Shown: one piece after another, positions 23,067-32,044 of the stretch | How the letters are laid out: each line of letters starts with the position of its first letter | Position numbering within the stretch: position 1 is the stretch's first letter | Assembly: GCA_022781445.1 (NCBI GenBank) | Contig: JALETQ010000006.1 | Location: 1 to 32,356, forward strand | From: Prevotella sp. | GTDB lineage: Bacteria; Bacteroidota; Bacteroidia; Bacteroidales; Bacteroidaceae | Direction: 5' to 3' | Length of the DNA stretch: 32,356 nucleotides | Notes under the pieces: generated by a model | The model's input: only the letters and a program-made list of their open reading frames with translations | Told to the model about the DNA's origin: nothing | The model's database searches: none | Made by a program: the position numbers and the translations under genes

Positions 23067-25277
23067 TTAAATGCGTTCTACAATTTTCACGCCTTTCACG
23101 TCTTTGATTTTCTTCATGATTGTCTGCAAACGGTTGTTGTCATCGATTTGAAGTTTGAGATTACCTCTGAATAATCCGTCGTCGCTGTCGATGCTGAGTG
23201 ACCTGATCAGGATGTTTTCTTCTTTGGATATGATGCTTGTGATGTTGTTCACCACTCCGATATTGTCCGTTCCGATGATGCGCAGGGTGATGGTGTAGAG
23301 CGAAGAACCCTTTCCGCTCCATTGAGCCTTGACGATGCGGTAGCCGAAACGCTTGTGCAGTTCAGTCGCATTGGGACAATCGTTGCGGTGAATCTTGATG
23401 CTTCCCTTGATGGTTACAAAGCCGAACACCGGATCTCCGTACACCGGTTGGCAGCATTTGGCCATCACATAGTCGATACCTTTTACGTTTTCGTCGATGA
23501 CCAGCACGTCTTCCGCATTCTTGACAGCCGATGTTTTCTGTGTTTCCAACACGAAGTCTTCCGCACTTCTCTGCAGAATCGACTTGTTGGCTGCGACCTC
23601 CTGCTCCTCTTTCTTCAACAAAAGATATTGTTCGATGACATCGTTGACATCGAGTTTCGATTCGATTATCTGTTTGTAGAACTCTGAAGTTTCCTTGAAG
23701 CCCATTCTGTTGATGACCTGCGAGATGGCACTTTCGGAAGGTTCCAACTTTCGGTTCTTGAATTTTCTTTCAAGAATTTCCTTGGCATACGCCCCGGTTT
23801 TCATCTGTGTTTCTTTGAGCGCAAGCCGTATTTTGGCTTTCGAACGTGATGTTTTTACGATGTTGAGCCAGTCCAACTTCGGTTTCTGGTGGGGTGATGT
23901 CACGATTTCCACTTGGTCGCCGCTATGCAACACCTCTCTCACAGGCACGATGTGATTGTTGATTTTTCCGCCAACACACGCATTTCCCACCTTGGAATGG
24001 ATGCGATAGGCAAAATCCAATATGGTGGCACCTGCGGGAAACTTCAGGATTTCGCCTTTGGGAGTGAACACATAGACTTCTTCTTCTGCAAGATCGAGCT
24101 TGAAATGATCCATCACCTGTAGGTCGTCACCGGCTTCAAGGGCTGACCTGATGCTCGAAAGCCATTCGTCCAGTCCTCTCTCTTCAGTCACTCCTTTGTA
24201 TCGCCAGTGGGCTGCGAGCCCTTTTTCGGCGATTTCGTCCATTCGTTCGGTGCGTATTTGCACTTCCACCCACTTCTGTTTGGGTCCCAATACGGTGATG
24301 TGCAAACTTTCATATCCGTTAGATTTGGGCACCGATAGCCAGTCGCGTAGTCGCTTGGGGTTGGGCTGATACATGTCGGTCACGACCGAGTAAGCCTGCC
24401 AGCATTGCATTTTCTCCTTCTCGGGTTCGGCATTGATGATGATGCGAATGGCAAAAAGGTCGTAAATACCTTCGAATTCGCACTTTTGCTTTTTCATCTT
24501 CTGCCAGATGGAATGGATGCTTTTGGTACGTCCCTTGATATGAAATTTAAGTCCCGCGGCTTGGAGCTTCTCCTCGACCGGGAGAATAAACTCCTGGATG
24601 TAAGCATCGCGGCTTCTCTTGGTGGCATTGAGTTTCTCTTTAATGTGGTAGTAGGCGTCTCTCTCGAGATACTTCAAACTCAGGTCTTCAAGTTCGCTTT
24701 TCAGTTGATACAGTCCCAGTTTGTGAGCCAATGGCGCATAAAGGTATGATGTTTCGTCGGCGATTTTCTGTCTTGCCTCTTCATTATCCACCTTGTGGAT
24801 GTTACGCATGAGGTTCAGACGGTCGGCAATCATGATGAGAATCACGCGCATATCCTTGGCAAAAAGGAGGAGAAGATTGCGAAAATTTTCGCTCTCGATG
24901 ACGGGATTCTTCTTGTATAGTTCCCTGATCTGTGTAAGTCCGCTGATGATTCTTTCTACGTCGGTACCGAAGTCACGTTCAATATCCGCCATCGACGTGT
25001 CGCTTCCGATGGTGGGATAGAGCAGGGTGGCGATGACACCGTCGCGCTTCAAGCCTATTTCTTCGGCTGCGATGACGGCGGTTTGAAGTGTTGATGACAT
25101 GATGTTCAAGCCCGGACGATCTTTCAGGTTGTCGTTCACGGGGATGGACTGGGTGAAGTATTTCTGCAACAACTCGACATCCTGCTTGTTCCAAAGGATG
25201 GTTGACGAACATTCCAAACGGTTCAGAAGTGTTTGAATATCTTGACTTTCGGTGGCTGAGCAGTTCAATATTCTCAT
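23067..25277 (-). CDS. relA: RelA/SpoT-family (p)ppGpp synthetase, hydrolase site degenerate
   Basis: A 736-aa RSH protein of the stringent response. The N-terminal HD-type hydrolase domain (about 30-180) lacks key residues. The HD pair of the family's LLHDVVEDT box is YP (Y87-P88, in LLYPTIGSDT) and the usual earlier HP is absent, while MIADRLNLMRN keeps the third region. Hydrolysis of (p)ppGpp is therefore unlikely. The synthetase domain is intact: GRTKSIHSIWQKM, IYDLFAIRI, KSNGYESLHITVLGP and EVQIRTERMDEIAEKGLAAHWRYK. TGS (VYVFTPKGEILKFPAGATILDFAYRIH), the conserved CC motif region (MAKCCQPVYGD), and a C-terminal ACT domain follow. It is probably the synthetase member of a pair with a bifunctional SpoT elsewhere. 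Confidence 0.93.
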   Translation of the reverse strand: MRILNCSATESQDIQTLLNRLECSSTILWNKQDVELLQKYFTQSIPVNDNLKDRPGLNIMSSTLQTAVIAAEEIGLKRDGVIATLLYPTIGSDTSMADIERDFGTDVERIISGLTQIRELYKKNPVIESENFRNLLLLFAKDMRVILIMIADRLNLMRNIHKVDNEEARQKIADETSYLYAPLAHKLGLYQLKSELEDLSLKYLERDAYYHIKEKLNATKRSRDAYIQEFILPVEEKLQAAGLKFHIKGRTKSIHSIWQKMKKQKCEFEGIYDLFAIRIIINAEPEKEKMQCWQAYSVVTDMYQPNPKRLRDWLSVPKSNGYESLHITVLGPKQKWVEVQIRTERMDEIAEKGLAAHWRYKGVTEERGLDEWLSSIRSALEAGDDLQVMDHFKLDLAEEEVYVFTPKGEILKFPAGATILDFAYRIHSKVGNACVGGKINNHIVPVREVLHSGDQVEIVTSPHQKPKLDWLNIVKTSRSKAKIRLALKETQMKTGAYAKEILERKFKNRKLEPSESAISQVINRMGFKETSEFYKQIIESKLDVNDVIEQYLLLKKEEQEVAANKSILQRSAEDFVLETQKTSAVKNAEDVLVIDENVKGIDYVMAKCCQPVYGDPVFGFVTIKGSIKIHRNDCPNATELHKRFGYRIVKAQWSGKGSSLYTITLRIIGTDNIGVVNNITSIISKEENILIRSLSIDSDDGLFRGNLKLQIDDNNRLQTIMKKIKDVKGVKIVERI

Positions 25278-25388
25278 AATTTCGATGCGTAATGTATGGA
25301 TAATACCTTTGTGGAAGAAAAGTCTTTTCCTGCCTCCGACGGGGTGTCAAGGCAACGCAGCATGTCCACGGATGGATTTGCTGCATGA

Positions 25389-25396
25389 CAAAGGTA
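25389..25396 (-). promoter_or_regulatory. -7 element of the relA promoter
   Basis: TACCTTTG on the minus strand fits TAnnTTTG. It gives a leader of about 105 nt. No clear -33 element. Confidence 0.5.
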
Positions 25397-25438
25397 CAAT
25401 TTTTGGCTTGAATATTTTCTGATTTAAGGAAATCTAAT

Positions 25439-25446
25439 TATTTTTG
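25439..25446 (+). promoter_or_regulatory. -7 element for the DUF4301 gene
   Basis: TATTTTTG fits TAnnTTTG, 28 nt upstream of the start codon. No good -33 element was found; the region is A/T-rich, so confidence is moderate. Confidence 0.45.
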
Positions 25447-25474
25447 TATCATCATAAATCGAGTCTTTACCACT

Positions 25475-26995
25475 ATGAATGAGTTAACTCACGACGATCG
25501 TCGCATCATGATGCAGAAAGGCATCACAGAAGAACAACTGCTCCATCAGTTGAATTGTTTCCGTCAAGGATTCCCGTTTTTGAAGATTAAATCGGCGGCA
25601 ACGGTCGGCAACGGTATCCGCGTACCGTCTGAAGATGAGTGTATGGCCTTCGAGAAGAAGTGGAACTATTATCTCCGAGGGCAACACAAAGTGGTGAAAT
25701 TCGTACCGGCTTCGGGGGCGGCAAGTCGTATGTTCAAGATGCTTTTTGCTTTTTTGAACGAAGAAAAGACGGTCCCCGGCAACGCGGAGGAAAAGGACTT
25801 CTTTGCCAACATCCGTCAATTTGCTTTCTTCGAGGCACTAAATGCGAAGTGTGAAACGAATGAAGGCAAGTCAGTCGATGCCTTGTTGCAAGAGAAAGAC
25901 TTTCGTCCCATTATCGAAAATGTGATACTCGACCAAGGATTGGGTTACGGGAAATTGCCCAAAGGATTGATCTTGTTCCATCAATACGATGATGTGGCAC
26001 GCACGGCGATGGAAGAACACCTTGTCGAGGGTGCCGAATATGCCGCCGTGAATGGCAAGGCCAACATTCATTTCACTGTCAGTCATGAACATCTCGAAAG
26101 CTTTCGCAAGTTGGTCGATGACAAAAAGTCGGCATATGCCCGGCGTTTCGGTATCGATTTCGACATCACATTCTCCGAACAGAAGCCACATACAGACACC
26201 ATTGCCGTTAATCCGGACAACACGCCGTTCCGAAACAAAGACAACAGCCTGCTGTTCCGCCCGGGCGGGCATGGTGCCTTGATTGAAAACCTGAATGCAA
26301 TTGATGCCGATGTAGTGTTCATCAAGAATGTCGACAATGTCGTTCCGGAGTATTCCGGTGGTGAAACCACCTTTTACAAGAAGGTGTTGGGTGGTGTGCT
26401 GATTGATGTTCAACAACGCATTTTTGACTATCTGCGTATGCTGGATGGCGATTGTCCGGCCGACAAACTCGATGAAATTTTGCAGTTTACAAAAGAGGTT
26501 TTATGGTGTGTACCCCAAGAAGAACCTTCAAAAGAACAATTGAAAGACTATCTGACAAGGAAGCTCAACCGACCGGTTCGCGTCTGCGGCGTGGTAAAAA
26601 ACATGGGAGAACCCGGCGGAGGACCCTATCTGGCCTATAATGCCGACCATACTTACAGTCTGCAAATCCTCGAGAAGAGCCAGATAGACTTGCACAATGA
26701 AGCCTATCGGGAGATGTTCAGCCGAAGCACTCATTTCAATCCGGTCGATATTGTGTGTGGTTTGAAGGACGTCAATGGCGTTCAGTTCGATCTGACCAGA
26801 TATGTTGATGCCTCCACGGGCTTCATCAGTGAGAAGAGCAAGGACGGACAACCGTTGAAGGCTTTGGAGTTGCCTGGCTTGTGGAATGGTGCGATGAGCG
26901 ATTGGAATACGGTGATGGTGGAAGTCCCGTTGGCGACGTTCAACCCTGTGAAAACGGTCAATGAGCTGTTGAGAGAACAGCATCGGCGAGGCTGA
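25475..26995 (+). CDS. DUF4301 family protein
   Basis: A 506-aa protein of a family found mostly in Bacteroidetes and of unknown function. Conserved stretches are FVPASGAASRMFK (76-88, which resembles the NTP-binding loop of nucleotidyltransferases), LPKGLILFHQY, LFRPGGHGALIENLNAIDADVVFIKNVDNVVP (about 262-295), and VCGVVKNMGEPGGGPY. The loop plus the GGHGALIENL motif recall UDP-sugar pyrophosphorylases, so a nucleotidyltransferase-like fold is inferred. No activity is proposed. It is transcribed alone and divergently from relA. Confidence 0.85.
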   Translation: MNELTHDDRRIMMQKGITEEQLLHQLNCFRQGFPFLKIKSAATVGNGIRVPSEDECMAFEKKWNYYLRGQHKVVKFVPASGAASRMFKMLFAFLNEEKTVPGNAEEKDFFANIRQFAFFEALNAKCETNEGKSVDALLQEKDFRPIIENVILDQGLGYGKLPKGLILFHQYDDVARTAMEEHLVEGAEYAAVNGKANIHFTVSHEHLESFRKLVDDKKSAYARRFGIDFDITFSEQKPHTDTIAVNPDNTPFRNKDNSLLFRPGGHGALIENLNAIDADVVFIKNVDNVVPEYSGGETTFYKKVLGGVLIDVQQRIFDYLRMLDGDCPADKLDEILQFTKEVLWCVPQEEPSKEQLKDYLTRKLNRPVRVCGVVKNMGEPGGGPYLAYNADHTYSLQILEKSQIDLHNEAYREMFSRSTHFNPVDIVCGLKDVNGVQFDLTRYVDASTGFISEKSKDGQPLKALELPGLWNGAMSDWNTVMVEVPLATFNPVKTVNELLREQHRRG

Positions 26996-27103
26996 ATGTC
27001 ATTCACAATGGATTGAAAGATGACATCCTGTCGTCCGGGTGTCGCGGATTGCCGATTGAATATACAAGTCGTAGCTGCCCTTTTTGCGGAAGAACAATAA
27101 CAT

Positions 27104-27143
27104 AAATATAAAGAGGACAAAGAAATTTGCCCTCTTTATATTT
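27104..27143. terminator. Bidirectional terminator between DUF4301 and rpmA
   Basis: AAATATAAAGAGG (27104-27116) pairs perfectly with 27131-27143 across a 14-nt loop. The two genes converge on it. The distal arm ends in TTT on both strands. Confidence 0.8.
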
Positions 27144-27219
27144 GTTGGAGGTCGATTCACCGGTCTAAAGTCGAATCAACACTCCCGTTTGTTTGTTTGG
27201 AATAGCTGAAAAATGGGGT

Positions 27220-27483
27220 TTAAGCCTCTGCTTCCGGTAAAACAGAAACGATGCTTTTGTTGTAGCGACTTTTGCGGAAGTCCACAATTCCGTCTACCAA
27301 AGCGTAGAGCGTGTCGTCCTTACCGATGCCGACATTCTTTCCGGGATTGTGTTTTGTGCCACGTTGGCGCACGATGATGTTACCGGCAACGCATTTTTGG
27401 CCGCCCCAAATCTTAACGCCTAATCGCTGTGATGCTGATTCGCGTCCGTTCTTTGAACTACCTACACCTTTCTTATGTGCCAT
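27220..27483 (-). CDS. rpmA: 50S ribosomal protein L27
   Basis: An 87-aa ribosomal protein whose N-terminus reaches the peptidyl-transferase centre. The start [24 protein letters not shown] is the standard N-terminus without the cleavable leader of Firmicutes. [29 protein letters not shown] is the core. It comes second in the rplU-rpmA operon, 12 nt after rplU. Confidence 0.97.
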   Translation of the reverse strand: MAHKKGVGSSKNGRESASQRLGVKIWGGQKCVAGNIIVRQRGTKHNPGKNVGIGKDDTLYALVDGIVDFRKSRYNKSIVSVLPEAEA

Positions 27484-27490
27484 TTTGCGT

Positions 27491-27497
27491 CCTCCTT
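27491..27497 (-). promoter_or_regulatory. Strong Shine-Dalgarno for rpmA
   Basis: AAGGAGG on the minus strand, overlapping the rplU stop codon, 7 nt before the rpmA ATG. Fixes the start and suggests coupling with rplU. Confidence 0.75.
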
Positions 27498-27813
27498 AAG
27501 CGATTACTTGTTTAACTTCTAATTCAGTGAACTGTTGGCGATGACCGTTCTTTTTACGATAGTCCTTGCGACGTTTCATCTTGAAAACGATTACTTTGTC
27601 ACCTTTTACCAAGGGTTTCACTACTTCTAATACTACCTTTGCGCCTTCAACGACAGGCGCACCGACCGTAACTGTTCCTTCATTGTCGATGAGAAGTACT
27701 CGGTCGATTTCAACAGTTTTGCCTTCTTCGGCGTTTTTGATGTGGTGAACGAAGAGTTTTTTGCCCTGTTCAACCTTGAACTGCTGACCGTTAATTTCTA
27801 CGATTGCGTACAT
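27496..27813 (-). CDS. rplU: 50S ribosomal protein L21
   Basis: A 105-aa 23S rRNA-binding protein of the large subunit. The start [14 protein letters not shown] matches the family. An upstream in-frame ATG (27861) would add 16 residues of unrelated sequence inside the leader hairpin and is rejected. Conserved KVLLI-like [52 protein letters not shown] are seen. It is first in an operon with rpmA, the order usual in bacteria. Confidence 0.97.
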   Translation of the reverse strand: MYAIVEINGQQFKVEQGKKLFVHHIKNAEEGKTVEIDRVLLIDNEGTVTVGAPVVEGAKVVLEVVKPLVKGDKVIVFKMKRRKDYRKKNGHRQQFTELEVKQVIA

Positions 27814-27839
27814 GATACTGATGATTAAACGGTTTCCGC

Positions 27840-27880
27840 GAGGTGCGCAATGCAATATCATTGCGACTTAGACATACCTC
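27840..27880 (-). promoter_or_regulatory. Structured leader of rplU
   Basis: In the untranslated leader an inner stem, CGCAATG/CATTGCG (27846-27852 and 27859-27865), is capped by a 6-nt loop and enclosed by GAGGT/ACCTC (27840-27844, 27876-27880). L21 leaders that control the operon are known in other bacteria. This one was recognised by pairing only, so autoregulation is inference. Confidence 0.5.
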
Positions 27881-27898
27881 AACAGACTGAATCGGCTG

Positions 27899-27906
27899 CA
27901 AAATTA
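27899..27906 (-). promoter_or_regulatory. -7 element of the rplU-rpmA promoter
   Basis: TAATTTTG on the minus strand fits TAnnTTTG. It places transcription start near 27892, about 80 nt before the rplU ATG. The -33 element is not clear. Confidence 0.6.
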
Positions 27907-28045
27907 CTAAATTATTGCCGAGAGGAAACACATGACAAGCATAAATAAATTCCTGTTTAAGAATGTTTAACGGAAACATCTACACTATTATCGGTTTTGA
28001 TGATGCCGGGGTATTCTGTATGGTATGAACGAACAACCGGCAGTT

Positions 28046-28771
28046 TTACAGATAGAAGTCAGCCGTGAGTTGTTGGTACCAGTCCGAACGGGTGTTGGGA
28101 GAGGTTTCCAAAATCCCTTCTTCGGTTTCGATGATTTCGGCTTGTTCTTTTCCGAAAGCCAATAGAAAGCGTTTGGGCGTTTTTCGAGGGGTCGTTTTGA
28201 CGGCACATTCGCGGAGGAGAAACAACCCGTGGGCAGAGGCTTCTTCGACGAAACCCATTCGACAATCGAAAGGTATCACCGCCGAAAATTCCCCGTGTTG
28301 CGAGAGCAGCCTGGCCACCGCATCGAAGAGTTCACCATAAGACAAGGTGTCGGTATGGCGTGCCGTATTGCGAGCCGAGTCCGGGTTTTTCAGCGAATGG
28401 TTGAAGTAGGGTGGATTGGATACAACGGAATCGAATCCGCCGGCAGGAACCTCTAATGTCGAAAGAGAGCCATCGATCAATGATTGAATGGGCGCACAGA
28501 CCATCGCCAATCTTTTTTGAAAAGGTGAGAGCAGCCCGTTTTCCTGCGCTTGACGGCAGGCTTCCTCGTTGATTTCCACCCCGATGACCCTTGATGAAGG
28601 AAAACGCTGTGCCATCATGATGGCAATCAGTCCCGTTCCGGTTCCGATGTCCAATATATGCCGACCGCCTTTCGCCCAGCAACCCAACAACACTCCGTCG
28701 GTGCCCACTTTCATGGCGCATCGTTCTTGGTGGATGGTGAACTGCTTGAACCGAAAAAACGTGTTGGACAT
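28046..28771 (-). CDS. trmN6: tRNA1(Val) (adenine(37)-N6)-methyltransferase
   Basis: A 241-aa SAM-dependent methyltransferase (YfiC/TrmN6 family) that methylates A37 of tRNA1(Val). The start MSNTFFRFKQFTIHQ is preferred; a longer frame begins at 28963, but a TAnnTTTG element at 28789-28796 sits inside it, just before the chosen ATG. Motifs: VGTDGVLLG (conserved in the family), ILDIGTGTGLIAIMMAQR (SAM binding), VIGVEINEEAC, and the catalytic NPPY in SNPPYF. A relation to other N6-adenine methyltransferases cannot be excluded, but the order of motifs is that of TrmN6. It stands alone between rplU and the mobile-element region. Confidence 0.88.
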   Translation of the reverse strand: MSNTFFRFKQFTIHQERCAMKVGTDGVLLGCWAKGGRHILDIGTGTGLIAIMMAQRFPSSRVIGVEINEEACRQAQENGLLSPFQKRLAMVCAPIQSLIDGSLSTLEVPAGGFDSVVSNPPYFNHSLKNPDSARNTARHTDTLSYGELFDAVARLLSQHGEFSAVIPFDCRMGFVEEASAHGLFLLRECAVKTTPRKTPKRFLLAFGKEQAEIIETEEGILETSPNTRSDWYQQLTADFYL

Positions 28772-28788
28772 CTTGAGTGATTTGGATG

Positions 28789-28796
28789 CAAAGATA
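28789..28796 (-). promoter_or_regulatory. -7 element of the trmN6 promoter
   Basis: TATCTTTG on the minus strand fits TAnnTTTG, 17 nt before the trmN6 ATG. It rules out the upstream start. Confidence 0.6.
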
Positions 28797-29227
28797 CGAA
28801 ACTTTGTCCGATGTCCGAAGAACTTATTGCCGATATATGCAACTTTGTTTGTCGTGAGGTTTTCCGTAACAGGTGTCTTATACGCCATTCTCTGCCGTAC
28901 TCTCCATATTGATTTGGCCGTTGGTCGGTGTTCCTTTCCCACACCACCGCATTTCTTTGTCATACCAAATCACCATGTCCGACATGGAATCCGTGGATGA
29001 TTCATAAGTCAATTGTTTACATGTGCTTGCGTTAATGTTGGAAGAAGCCTTTGCAAAATGGCGGTTTGGATTTTCAAAAGGGCTTGTTTTCAATCGTAAC
29101 TAATCAACGAAAATGAAGAGAAATCGAGGTTGGAGCAAACTAATTGATAATGAACGAGAAACGGAACGATTTGCATCGAAGTACCCATTTCAAAAAAGGC
29201 AGGAATATGCAGATTTAGGCAGAAGTT
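28797..29227. other. Non-coding stretch left of the mobile-element remnants
   Basis: No convincing gene. A 71-codon minus-strand frame (28878-29093) has no recognised features. The border between the chromosome and the integrated DNA probably lies in this gap. Confidence 0.4.
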
Positions 29228-29288
29228 CAGTTACCAGAACGTTACCCGATTTCGCCATAGGTAACGATGGAGTAATGTTCGGTAACTG
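29228..29288. repeat. Dyad with four GTTACC half-sites upstream of the integrase remnant
   Basis: CAGTTACC-A-GAACGTTAC (29228-29245) is nearly the reverse complement of GTAATGTTC-GGTAACTG (29272-29288). An inner GTTACC/GGTAAC pair (29241-29246, 29260-29265) is nested within. So GTTACC or its complement occurs four times in 61 bp, symmetric about the centre. Being upstream of an integrase gene, it could be a recombinase or regulator binding site. Confidence 0.55.
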
Positions 29289-29342
29289 AATTATTTTCGC
29301 TCGTGTGGCTGTTGTTGCTGTGGTCGGCAGTTTTCTGCATAA

Positions 29343-29372
29343 TTGAGGAACGCTTTGAATTTGGTAATTTTG
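29343..29372 (+). promoter_or_regulatory. Promoter of the integrase fragment
   Basis: TTG (29343-29345), 19-nt spacer and TAATTTTG (29365-29372) fit the consensus. It is 19 nt before the ATG. The promoter seems intact although the gene is broken. Confidence 0.55.
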
Positions 29373-29391
29373 TCACAAAACATCAAAGCGT

Positions 29392-29685
29392 ATGAAACAA
29401 GAGAAAATGAAGGTGTTGCTCTACCTTAAAAAGAGCGGTCTTGACAAATCAGGGAAGGCTCCGATTATGGGACGTATCACACTTGGAAGGAATGTTGCGC
29501 AGTTCAGTTGTAAACTCTCCTACAATCCTGATTTGTGGAATCCCCGTGAAAGTAGAATGGACGGAAAGAGTCATGAGGCGGTGGAGATAAACGGCAGGTT
29601 GGAGAATCTGCTTTTGTCAGTTCAGTCGGCTTATCAATCCTTGCTTTCCAAAGGCTGTCCGTTTGGGTCAAACCAACCACTGTAA
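29392..29685 (+). pseudogene. Integrase, N-terminal fragment
   Basis: A 97-codon frame whose first ~88 residues (MKVLLYLKKSGLDKSGKAPIMG, LGRNVAQFSCKLSYNPDLW, and on to LLLSVQSAYQSLLSKGCPF) are the arm-binding domain typical of Bacteroides mobilisable-element integrases of about 400 residues. After KGCPF the frame leaves the family and stops at 29685. No core-binding or catalytic domain is found downstream. The break lies about 45 nt before the group II intron starts, so the intron did not directly split the gene at this point, or the junction was rearranged later. It can make no active recombinase. Confidence 0.75.
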
Positions 29686-29701
29686 AGTATATTAAGAATT
29701 T

Positions 29702-31543
29702 GTGCGACGTGAAGTTGCATAAGTGATTGTGTAACATTTAGATTACACCTCCAGTTCCGTCTGGAGTAGCCTACGGACACGTGCATGGGGAGTAATTCCT
29801 TTGTACGAAGCTGTCCCGACAAGGTAGCCTTTCCGAAAGGAGGAGACTGAACCGCGAGGGGAAGTCAACGGCTGATAATACCATTCAGCACGAGGAGCTT
29901 GGCTTAGCGGTATGGTCAACGAAAGTGAACTGTCCGATAAACATCGTAAAGTATAGCGAGCCAAAGGTATTGACAGGCTCGAACCAAAAGGTAAGCAGTC
30001 GGCTGTTCTCTTGAATTTTGGGAACACACGGACATGAAGCACTGCCGGTGGAATAGACAGGACCTAACCCGCTTATTTGTCACTTATGTAAAACACGGTA
30101 AGCCCGTATCTCTCCCATCTTAATGGGTAAGCAAACCGTAAGGTGAGCCTACATGGGGTGCGGGTATAGGAAAGCGGAAAAAGCGAATGCCGTTCTGTAA
30201 TGGAACGGATACGGATTGAGCCTCGGTCACGTGTGGCAAGGGCGACATCATCCGACACGAAAGTGGGCAGACTTCCGTATGGTAACACTTTACAAAATAG
30301 TTTACAGAACTTTAAAGAAAGGAATGCAAATGAACAAGACGAAAGAATTGTGTGCGCCTGAAAACAGAAATCTCCACACGCTCTGGTCGGAAATCGACTG
30401 GACAAAGGCAGAGATGTATGTTCAAAAGCTGCAAGCACGTATTGTAAAGGCTCAGAGGGAAGGCAGACATAACAAGGTGAAAGCCTTGCAATGGACGCTT
30501 ACCCACTCGTTCTACGCCAAGGCATTGGCTGTAAAGCGAGTTACTACCAACAAAGGTAAAGACACCGCAGGCGTTGACAAGGCTGTATGATCATCACCGC
30601 TTGCAAAAGCCAAAGCCATCGGTTCACTCAAACGCCGTGGTTACCAACCGCAACCACTGCGCAGGGTGAATATCGAGAAGAAAAACGGCAAATTACGCCC
30701 CTTGGGCATACCGACAATGAAAAACAGGGCAATGCAGGCTCTCTATCTCATGGCACTCGACCCGATTGCAGAGACCACGGGTGACACCCACTCATACGGT
30801 TTCCGCAAACACCGATGCACTCATGATGCCATAGAGCAATGCTTCATCCTACTCTCTCGGACGTGTGCCCCCGAATGGATACTCGAGGGAGACATCAAAG
30901 GCTGCTTCGACCACATCAGCCATGAGTGGCTTCTCAACAATGTCCCAACGGACAAGGAGATACTGCGGAAATGGCTCAAATGCGGGTTCGTATTCAATGG
31001 CGAACTTTTCCCCACGGAAGAGGGTACGCCACAAGGAGGTATCATTTCGCCGACCCTCGCAAACATGGCTCTTGACGGCTTACAATCACTTTTGGAAAAT
31101 TGTGTCAGAAAATATCAGGTGAACTACAAGAAAATCGTTCCCAAAACACATCTGGTACGCTATGCAGACGACTTCATCGTAACGGCAAAGGACAGAGAGA
31201 CCATTGAAACGGTCATCCTGCCACTCGTGCGCAACTTTATGGCGGAGCGTGGATTGACACTGTCGGAAGAAAAGACGAAAATCACACATATCAGTGAGGG
31301 TTTTGACTTCCTCGGTTTCAATATCCGCAAGTTCCCCAACAACACACTGCTCACACAGCCGTCAGACGATGCCAGGAAACGCTTTTGCGACAAAATCCGC
31401 AAGGTGATAGAAAGCAACAAGACTGCCAAACAGCATTCACTCATCAAAATGTTGAACCCGATTATAACGGGCTGGGGTAACTACTATAAATATGGCACGT
31501 CCGCAGAGACATTTCATCGGGTGGATTGGGAAATTCATCGAAA
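29702..31543 (+). mobile_element. Group II intron, 3'-truncated
   Basis: The intron begins GTGCGACG at 29702, matching the group II 5' consensus GUGYG. About 630 nt of structured, purine-rich non-coding sequence follow (with CGACAAGGTAGCC and several hairpins), then the reverse transcriptase frame starting at 30330. The element is cut off at 31543/31544 inside the RT maturase region by IS4-family DNA. The catalytic domain V and domain VI, expected after the RT gene, are missing, so the RNA cannot self-splice. Confidence 0.8.
30330..31543 (+). pseudogene. Group II intron reverse transcriptase/maturase, nonsense mutation and 3' truncation
   Basis: The frame starts MNKTKELCAPENRNLHTLWSEI and holds DTAGVDKAV, an in-frame TGA (30588-30590), then SSPLAKAKAIGSLKRRGYQPQPLRR in the same frame. 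The family has Trp here (DKxxW), so a single TGG to TGA change explains the stop; no frameshift is needed. RT motifs follow: GDIKGCFDHI (RT-3), GTPQGGIISPTLAN (RT-4), RYADDFIVTA (catalytic YADD, RT-5), LSEEKTKITHISEGFDFLGFNI (RT-6/7) and the maturase X-like NPIITGWGNYYKY. The frame should continue after WEIHRK but runs into IS4 sequence. No HNH endonuclease domain remains. TGA is the normal stop of other genes here, so recoding is unlikely. Confidence 0.88.
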
Positions 31544-32044
31544 ATGCACCTTTATGCCACCCTTCTTCTTTCCCGTCTTTGGATGCCGTCCCACGCCCTT
31601 GAAGATGACGTTAGAGAACAAGGTTATCGTTGTGGAGTCGATGATTCTCAGACGTTTTATCCATTCCTCCGTACCATTGCGTCGGCTGTCCGAAGAAAGT
31701 TTGTCCTTATTGGACTTGTAAAGGTCGTGGTACACGTCCTCAAAGAACTTCTCCAAGCGTCTGGCATTCGCGTCTGACAGGGTACTGCGCTTAGGAATCC
31801 TGTCAATGCCTATGTGTTGAAGCTTGCGCACCTCTGCCGTCATTGCCGCCTCTATCTCGCACAGGGAGTCAAAGCGCATGATGACCGCATACAGCATCGT
31901 AAGTAGATGGGTGAAGCCGTCAAAGCTCTTCACATACCGCTCACCGCCATTCTTGCGGCTCATTTCAACAATTTTATCATGGTCGAGCACTTTTATCAGC
32001 TGACCATATACCGGCTGTCCGAAGAAATGTGTACTTTTGCTCAT
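31535..32044 (-). pseudogene. IS4-family transposase, N-terminal fragment
   Basis: About 169 residues from MSKSTHFFGQPVYGQLIKVL, a typical DUF4372 N-terminus of Bacteroidetes IS4 transposases, through RFDSLCEIEAAM, KRSTLSDANARR and IIDSTTITLF (first catalytic Asp of DDE), to KKGGIKVH, where the family continues but the DNA enters the intron RT reverse strand. The last two residues and stop come from that DNA. The ATG at 32044 is chosen because the promoter lies at 32069-32076; the ATG at 32098 is upstream of it. The second and third catalytic acids are absent, so it cannot transpose. Confidence 0.85.

Noticed and set aside
28878..29093. 71-codon minus-strand frame left of the integrase remnant
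   Set aside because: No known motif, no promoter and no conserved start; kept only as part of the intergenic gap.
30330..31543. Frameshift in the intron reverse transcriptase
   Set aside because: The two open frames share the same phase; only an in-frame TGA separates them.
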